From Caulobacteraceae bacterium (GTDB lineage: Bacteria; Pseudomonadota; Alphaproteobacteria; Caulobacterales; Caulobacteraceae), in NCBI GenBank assembly GCA_947456005.1, contig CANGRP010000003.1, forward strand, positions 1 through 28,965: a stretch of 28,965 bases of DNA. Direction: 5' to 3'. Positions within the stretch are counted from its first letter, which is position 1; each line of letters opens with the position of its first letter. A model generated the notes under the pieces. It was given only the letters and a program-made list of their open reading frames with translations. It ran no database searches and was not told the DNA's origin. The position numbers and the translations under genes are program-made. Shown one piece after another: positions 23,437 through 28,965 of this stretch.

Positions 23437-24116
23437 GTGTGCAACGAATATCAGCTGCGTGTGCGCCGCGCCGACTATGACGCCGCCTTTCGCGGCAGGG
23501 GCGTTGACAGCCTGTGGCTGGACCCAGAGCCCAACCGACCGCCAGGACGGTCGTTCCGCCCGACGGATCGCGCACCCCTCCTGCGGCTGGGGGCCAGTGG
23601 CGGGCTGGAGGGCCTCGAAGCCCGATGGTGGCTGACGCCCGCCTTCCACCGGGGCCCGGTCTCGGCCTGGAAGGCCATGTGCACCAACGCCCGGATCGAG
23701 ACGGTGTCGACGGCTCCCGCCTTCAGGGACGCCAGCCGAAGCGGTCGTTGCCTTGTCCCCGCCACCGCCTTCTTCGAGTATGACCAGCCCCCCGGCTGGC
23801 GGAAGGGGCAGGCCAAGCGTCGCTGGGAAATCACCTGGCCGGAGACATCTCCTGCCGGGCCCCTGCGTGTCTTCGCCGGCGTCTCCGCCCGCGCCTACCC
23901 CGCCGACCATCCGGACGGTCTGGACAGTTTCGCCATCATCACGCGGCCCGCAGGTCCGGCCCTGGCGGCTTTGCATGACCGGCAGCCAGCCGTCGTGAGC
24001 CTGGAGGCGGGGCTGGCCTGGCTGAGGGACGGCGACCTCGCCGCCCTGCAGGCCGCGTCCAGCGGCGCGGACCTGCGCCTTGCAGAAGCGCCTGCTACGC
24101 CTCGGGGGAACAGGCT

Positions 24117-24120
<4 letters not shown>
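23437..24120 (+). CDS. SRAP-domain protein (SOS response-associated peptidase, HMCES/YedK type)
   Basis: SRAP proteins shield abasic sites in single-stranded DNA by forming a covalent link through the cysteine exposed after removal of the first methionine. The GTG start at 23437 places that cysteine at position 2 (start codon then CNEY), which fixes the start; the frame upstream is open but unlike the family. The other active-site residues are visible: N84 in CTNARIET, E114 in AFFEYD and H180 in LHDRQPAVV. The 227-residue length is normal. It follows a 40-codon ORF by eight bases and converges on ilvB; the two stop codons overlap within 24117-24120. Confidence 0.9.
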
Positions 24121-25913
<1,793 letters not shown>

Positions 25914-25946
25914 GGCGGGGGTCTTCCGAAGGGTGTCATGGGCAAC

Positions 25947-25968
25947 AAAAAGGGCCCTCAAGGGGCCC
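25947..25968 (-). terminator. Attenuator terminator in the ilvB leader
   Basis: On the minus strand, GGGCCC-CTTGA-GGGCCC forms a perfect six-pair GC stem with a 5-base loop, followed at once by TTTTTGTT. It lies between the leader peptide and ilvB, with no gene end just before it. It is therefore an attenuator rather than an end-of-operon terminator. Confidence 0.85.
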
Positions 25969-25985
25969 GGGCGTGTGCGACCAGT

Positions 25986-26009
25986 CGCGGCTGACGGGGT
26001 CAGTCCGCG
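25986..26009 (-). promoter_or_regulatory. Pause/1:2 hairpin of the ilvB leader
   Basis: On the minus strand, CGCGG-A-CTGAC-CCC-GTCAG-CCGCG forms ten base pairs with one bulged A. It covers the leader-peptide stop codon (26002-26000). A ribosome that reaches the stop would open it, as expected of an attenuator's first hairpin. The bases at 26011-26016 are also complementary to 25964-25969 in the terminator's upstream arm, a possible alternative pairing. Confidence 0.6.
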
Positions 26010-26044
26010 GCGGGCCGCCAGGGGAGTACGAGAATGCGACGCAT
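26000..26044 (-). CDS. ilvB leader peptide MRRILVLPWRPAAD
   Basis: A 14-codon ORF with GGAG nine bases before the ATG. Codons 4-7 are Ile-Leu-Val-Leu, the amino acids whose supply acetolactate synthase controls, and they include ATT and GTA, which are uncommon codons in GC-rich DNA. Ribosome stalling at these codons when the amino acids are scarce would influence folding of the downstream hairpins. It starts 16 bases after the miaA stop, so the promoter must lie within or upstream of miaA. Branched-chain attenuation of this type is known in Proteobacteria, including, as I recall, Caulobacter ilvBN. Confidence 0.85.
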   Translation of the reverse strand: MRRILVLPWRPAAD

Positions 26045-26059
26045 GGGTCGTCTCCAAAA

Positions 26060-27019
26060 TCAACTTCTGACGCTACTGCCATGCCCCCGTGAGGCCGTCA
26101 AGTCAGGGTTCAGGGCAAGAAATGACCTCCACTGGTCGTCAGGGTCGATATCGGTGATCGCGGGCCAGTTCGCCATCCGTCCTCTCAACCAGACCTCCTG
26201 CCGCTTGACATAGTTCCGGGTCTCCTGCTGCCCGGCGGCGATCGCCTCCTTGAGCGACATCAGGCCCGCGAGGTGGGACAGTACAGGACGCAGCCCCACC
26301 GCCTTGCAGACCGGCAGGGAGGGCTCCAGCTGTCGTGAGGCCAGGGCCAGCGCCTCGTCAATCGCCCCGCCGTGGATCATCTCGATATACCGGGCGTCGC
26401 ACCGACTGTAGAGCGCCTCCCGGGGCGGCATCAGGCGCACCCCCCGCCAGCTGCCCGGCGCCAGCCCGCCCTGACGCCGTGTCCGCCAGTCGCTGAGGGG
26501 CCGGCCTGACCCCACGAACACCTCCCAGGCGCGCACCAGCCTTTGCCGGTCCCCGGGCAGGATCCGGTCCGCAGCGGCGGGATCGACCCCCGCCAGCCGC
26601 GCCCTGAACGCCGCCTCACCCATCTGCGCGAACTCCTCGGTCGCCTGGGCTCGGACCTGGGAAGACACCGGCGGGATCTCCGCAATCCCCTTCACGAGGG
26701 CCTCCAGGTACAGCCCGGTCCCACCGACGACGATGACGTCGACGCCAGCCTCCTGGAGCTTGGCGATCCGGATGTTTGCAGCGGTCAGCCAGCGGCCCAC
26801 CGACCAGCCGATCGCACCGTCCACCGTGCCCACCAGGTGGTGCGGGACGCCTTTCCGCTCCGTCGGACCCGGGCTAGCAGTCAGGACGGGCAGGTCCCGG
26901 TAGATCTGCAGGGCGTCAGCGCCCACGATCTCACCGTGAACAGCATGGGCGAGGCGCAGGGCCAGGGCTGACTTGCCGCTTGCCGTGGGCCCGGCGATGA
27001 GCCAGATGCGGGACGCCAT
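26060..27019 (-). CDS. miaA: tRNA dimethylallyltransferase MiaA
   Basis: MiaA adds a dimethylallyl group to A37 of tRNAs that read codons starting with U. The start at 27019 gives 319 residues, beginning MASRIWLIAGPTASGKSALAL with the P-loop at 10-17. Further family motifs are GADALQIYRDLPVLTASP (usually GADSMQVY), PHHLVG, DVIVVGGTGLYLEALVKG, and later KQEVWLRGRM (usually Q..W.R). The frame is open to 27202, but the extra residues do not belong to the family. The start codon overlaps that of the divergent serB by two bases, and TAAGG precedes it. ilvB and its leader follow on the same strand. Confidence 0.95.
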   Translation of the reverse strand: MASRIWLIAGPTASGKSALALRLAHAVHGEIVGADALQIYRDLPVLTASPGPTERKGVPHHLVGTVDGAIGWSVGRWLTAANIRIAKLQEAGVDVIVVGGTGLYLEALVKGIAEIPPVSSQVRAQATEEFAQMGEAAFRARLAGVDPAAADRILPGDRQRLVRAWEVFVGSGRPLSDWRTRRQGGLAPGSWRGVRLMPPREALYSRCDARYIEMIHGGAIDEALALASRQLEPSLPVCKAVGLRPVLSHLAGLMSLKEAIAAGQQETRNYVKRQEVWLRGRMANWPAITDIDPDDQWRSFLALNPDLTASRGHGSSVRS

Positions 27020-27020
27020 G
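27017..27020. other. Overlapping divergent start codons of miaA and serB (CATG)
   Basis: The palindrome CATG carries the miaA ATG on the minus strand (27019-27017) and the serB ATG on the plus strand (27018-27020). Each gene's ribosome binding site and promoter must therefore lie inside the other's coding sequence. Both starts are supported by family N termini and by purine-rich sites upstream (TAAGG for miaA, GGGA for serB). Confidence 0.7.
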
Positions 27021-27911
27021 GACCTTACGCTCACCCTTGTCAGCTGTGACGCCGAAACCGCCCGCCTCGCTTCCGACCGGGCGCAGGCAGGGCTCGCAGC
27101 CTGCGGGCTGTCCGTCAAGTCGGTGAGTTCACTGGGCGCCGCCGCCTGGGACCTCACCTTTGCTGGCGGGAATGTCGCAGAGCTGAAGGCTGCTGTGGCC
27201 ACTGCGGTCGGCGACCTGCCTGTGGATTTCGCTCTTCAACCCCGGGCCGGGCGCCGCAAGCGTCTTCTGCTGGCGGATATGGACAGCACCATCATCGCCT
27301 GCGAGTGCCTGGATGAGCTGGCCGATTTCGCCGGGCGAAAGGCCGAGGTGGCGGCCATTACCGAGCGGGCCATGCGCGGTGAACTCGCCTTCGAGGGCGC
27401 CCTGCGCGAGCCGGTGGCCATGCTGGCGGGCCTGCCCGAGGCCGAGCTGGAGCGCGCCTACGCCGAGCGGGTGCAGCTCAATCCCGGCGCCCGCACCCTT
27501 GTGCGCACCCTTGCAGCTTCCGGCGCCCGCTGCATCCTGGTCTCCGGGGGGTTCGACTTCTTCACCCAGAGGGTCGCCGTCCAGGCGGGGTTCCATGAGG
27601 ACCGGGCCAACCGCTTCAGGGTCAGCGACGGTCGCCTGACCGGCGAGGTCGCCGAACCCATCCTGGGCCGCGAGGCCAAGTTGGCGACCCTGGCCTCTGA
27701 GGCGGAGCGACTTGGCCTGGACCTGTCGCAGACGGCGGCCATCGGGGATGGCGCCAATGACCTGGCCATGATCAGCGCGGCGGGCCTTGGCCTCGCCTAC
27801 CGCGCCAAGCCCGTGGTGGCCGCCCAGGCTGACGCCCAGATCGATCACGCCGACCTGACGGCGGCCCTCTACTTCATGGGCTTCTCAGAGGCCGAGTTCA
27901 TCCGGGACTGA
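27018..27911 (+). CDS. serB: Phosphoserine phosphatase SerB
   Basis: The enzyme performs the last step of serine synthesis, hydrolysing O-phosphoserine. The 297-residue protein has an N-terminal ACT-like region (about 1-75) and a HAD catalytic domain. Motif I is D87-M-D89-S-T in LLLADMDSTII, followed by ACECLDELADFAG. Motif II is in ILVSGGFDFFTQRVA, and motif III/IV is in AKLATLASEAERLGL and AIGDGANDLAMISAAGLGLAYRAKP. The start at 27018 (MDLTLTLVSCD) matches SerB N termini; an upstream ATG at 26997 or 27006 in the same frame would extend it further into miaA. It is convergent with the HAD gene, 4 bases apart. Confidence 0.95.
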   Translation: MDLTLTLVSCDAETARLASDRAQAGLAACGLSVKSVSSLGAAAWDLTFAGGNVAELKAAVATAVGDLPVDFALQPRAGRRKRLLLADMDSTIIACECLDELADFAGRKAEVAAITERAMRGELAFEGALREPVAMLAGLPEAELERAYAERVQLNPGARTLVRTLAASGARCILVSGGFDFFTQRVAVQAGFHEDRANRFRVSDGRLTGEVAEPILGREAKLATLASEAERLGLDLSQTAAIGDGANDLAMISAAGLGLAYRAKPVVAAQADAQIDHADLTAALYFMGFSEAEFIRD

Positions 27912-27915
27912 GGCC

Positions 27916-28590
27916 TCAGGCCCGGCCCAGGGACAGGCGGATCAGGTCTGCGGCTGCGTGCAGGTCGCTGACGATGCGCGCACACAGGGCGTCCATCTCC
28001 GGATTGGGGGCCAGCAGGTCCGGGATCATCACGGTCATCATGCCGGCCGCCGCCGCCGAGCGGACGCCGTTGTGGCTGTCCTCAAGAGCCAGGCAGTCCG
28101 CCGGATCGACCCCCAGCCATCCGGCGGCGACCAGAAAGGGATCGGGGTGGGGCTTGCCCCGGGGATAGTCGCCCCGGGCGGCGACAGCGTGGAAGCGGTC
28201 TTCAAGCCCGTGACGGCCCAGGTTGAAGGCGACATCCTCATGCTGCGATGAGGTGGCGATGGCCCGGGGCAGGGCCAGGGCGTCCAGGAGGTCCAGGACC
28301 TCGCGCACCCCCGCCTTCAGGAAGTCCTGACCGCGGGCGAGGGCGTGGAAATGTTCTGCCGAGGCGTCCCAGAGCCCGTCGACGTCGAAGTCGTCGCCGA
28401 AGTGGTCCAGCAGTAGCCGGCGGCTGCTCTCTCCCGGCAGGCCGATCAGGCTATGGAAGACGGGTTCGGGCATGTGGCCCCCCATGTCCCGGGCGGCGGC
28501 GAAGAAAGCGTCGCGATAGAGGACCTCGGTGTCGAACAGCAGGCCGTCCATGTCGAAGATCACGGCGCGGGGCGGGCGGGGCAGGGGCAT
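27916..28590 (-). CDS. HAD-family phosphatase (phosphoglycolate phosphatase/beta-phosphoglucomutase-like)
   Basis: A 224-residue HAD subfamily IA protein. Motif I is D13-M-D15-G in AVIFDMDGLLFDTE, followed by the helical cap. Motif II is the serine/threonine in AIATSSQ. The lysine is in YPRGKPHPDPFLVAA, and motif IV is in CLALEDSHNGVRSAAAAGM. The cap and motifs fit small-molecule sugar-phosphate or phosphoglycolate phosphatases and related mutases; the substrate cannot be told from sequence alone. It is divergent from the Mrp gene and convergent with serB. Confidence 0.9.
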   Translation of the reverse strand: MPLPRPPRAVIFDMDGLLFDTEVLYRDAFFAAARDMGGHMPEPVFHSLIGLPGESSRRLLLDHFGDDFDVDGLWDASAEHFHALARGQDFLKAGVREVLDLLDALALPRAIATSSQHEDVAFNLGRHGLEDRFHAVAARGDYPRGKPHPDPFLVAAGWLGVDPADCLALEDSHNGVRSAAAAGMMTVMIPDLLAPNPEMDALCARIVSDLHAAADLIRLSLGRA

Positions 28591-28707
28591 GGCGTCCTTG
28601 TCGGCCGCCCGCGGCGCACAGGCAAGGTCTACCAGCTGGAGGTCATCGCCTCTTGTCTTGGCTCGCCCGCGACCGGATATGATGGCCTCAAGCCGGAAGG
28701 GACCCCG

Positions 28708-28965
28708 ATGACCGCAGACACTCCCATCGACCGCGCCGCCCTCCTGGAGGCCCTCGACGGCATTGTCGATCCGAAGTCCGGCAAGGGCCTCAATTCAGCG
28801 GGCCTTGTCCGCGGCCTGATCCTGGCGCCGGGCCGGGCTGGATTCATGCTCGAGGTCCCGGCGGGCGAGGTGGCCGACTACCAGCCTGTCCGGGACGCCG
28901 CCGAGGCCCTGATCGCCGGCCTGCCCGGCGTTACCCGCGCCCAGGTGGTGCTGACCGCCGAAGCG
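28708..28965 (+). CDS. Mrp/ApbC (NBP35-type) iron-sulfur carrier ATPase, N-terminal part (runs off the window)
   Basis: The first 86 codons are present. They form the MIP18/DUF59-like N-terminal domain of Mrp proteins: LLEALDGIVDPKSGKGLNSAGLVRGLIL, then FMLEVPAG and a helix ending LPGVTRAQVVLTAEA. The P-loop ATPase domain that defines the family would follow beyond 28965, so the call rests on the N-terminal domain only. A strong ribosome binding site (GGAAGGGA) precedes the ATG. Mrp/ApbC proteins carry and deliver Fe-S clusters. The 117-base gap to the HAD gene should hold divergent promoters. Confidence 0.8.
   Translation, partial: MTADTPIDRAALLEALDGIVDPKSGKGLNSAGLVRGLILAPGRAGFMLEVPAGEVADYQPVRDAAEALIAGLPGVTRAQVVLTAEA

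Noticed and set aside
25914..26063. Upstream extension of ilvB by 50 codons
   Set aside because: This stretch is the leader peptide, pause hairpin and terminator; the in-frame translation is unlike any acetolactate synthase N terminus.

Overview
The window is GC-rich and looks like the chromosome of a flagellated alphaproteobacterium of the Caulobacterales (Caulobacter/Phenylobacterium/Brevundimonas-like). Three things support this. There is a fliF-fliG-fliH(flbE)-fliN-flbD-flhA flagellar operon containing the Caulobacter-type activator FlbD. There is a circularly permuted two-piece ssrA (tmRNA) whose tag begins AANDNFAEE. There is an alpha-type SspB ending in a ClpX-docking-like tail. No transposase, integrase, phage or CRISPR sequence was seen; this is core chromosome with one accessory-looking block.

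Layout. 1-7,500: flagellar class II operon on the minus strand, read fliF to flhA, followed by a 33-codon ORF and the start of a DUF4282 gene, joined by TGATG overlaps. A palindrome-rich fliF promoter region lies at about 7,430-7,490. 7,518-11,277: a tightly packed minus-strand operon, sspB, PaaI-type thioesterase, secreted C13 (caspase-fold) peptidase and membrane-anchored beta-lactamase-fold serine hydrolase. 11,345-11,752: ssrA and its promoter, directly upstream of and co-oriented with sspB. 11,857-12,513: aquaporin aqpZ. 12,573-14,345: ilvN, a NUDIX hydrolase and a Tat-exported cyclophilin. 14,408-23,085: three large paralogous membrane hybrid histidine kinases, all on the minus strand, with a DUF1993 gene between the first two. 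23,306-24,120: a 40-codon ORF and an SRAP (HMCES/YedK) gene. 24,117-28,965: ilvB with a transcription attenuator, miaA, serB (its start codon overlaps that of miaA head to head), a HAD phosphatase and the start of an Mrp/ApbC ATPase gene.

How the parts work together. The flagellar genes encode the MS ring, the rotor/switch, the export ATPase regulator, the export gate and the regulator FlbD. ssrA and sspB encode the tagging RNA and the adaptor that delivers tagged proteins to ClpXP, so the two halves of the trans-translation clearance route sit side by side. ilvB and ilvN encode the two subunits of acetolactate synthase but lie about 11 kb apart. Only ilvB carries the Ile-Leu-Val-Leu leader peptide and terminator, and the kinase block lies between them. 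The kinase block is the most novel-looking part: three copies of one architecture (membrane sensor, two PAS-like regions, HisKA, HATPase, receiver), with an N-terminal membrane domain I do not recognise.
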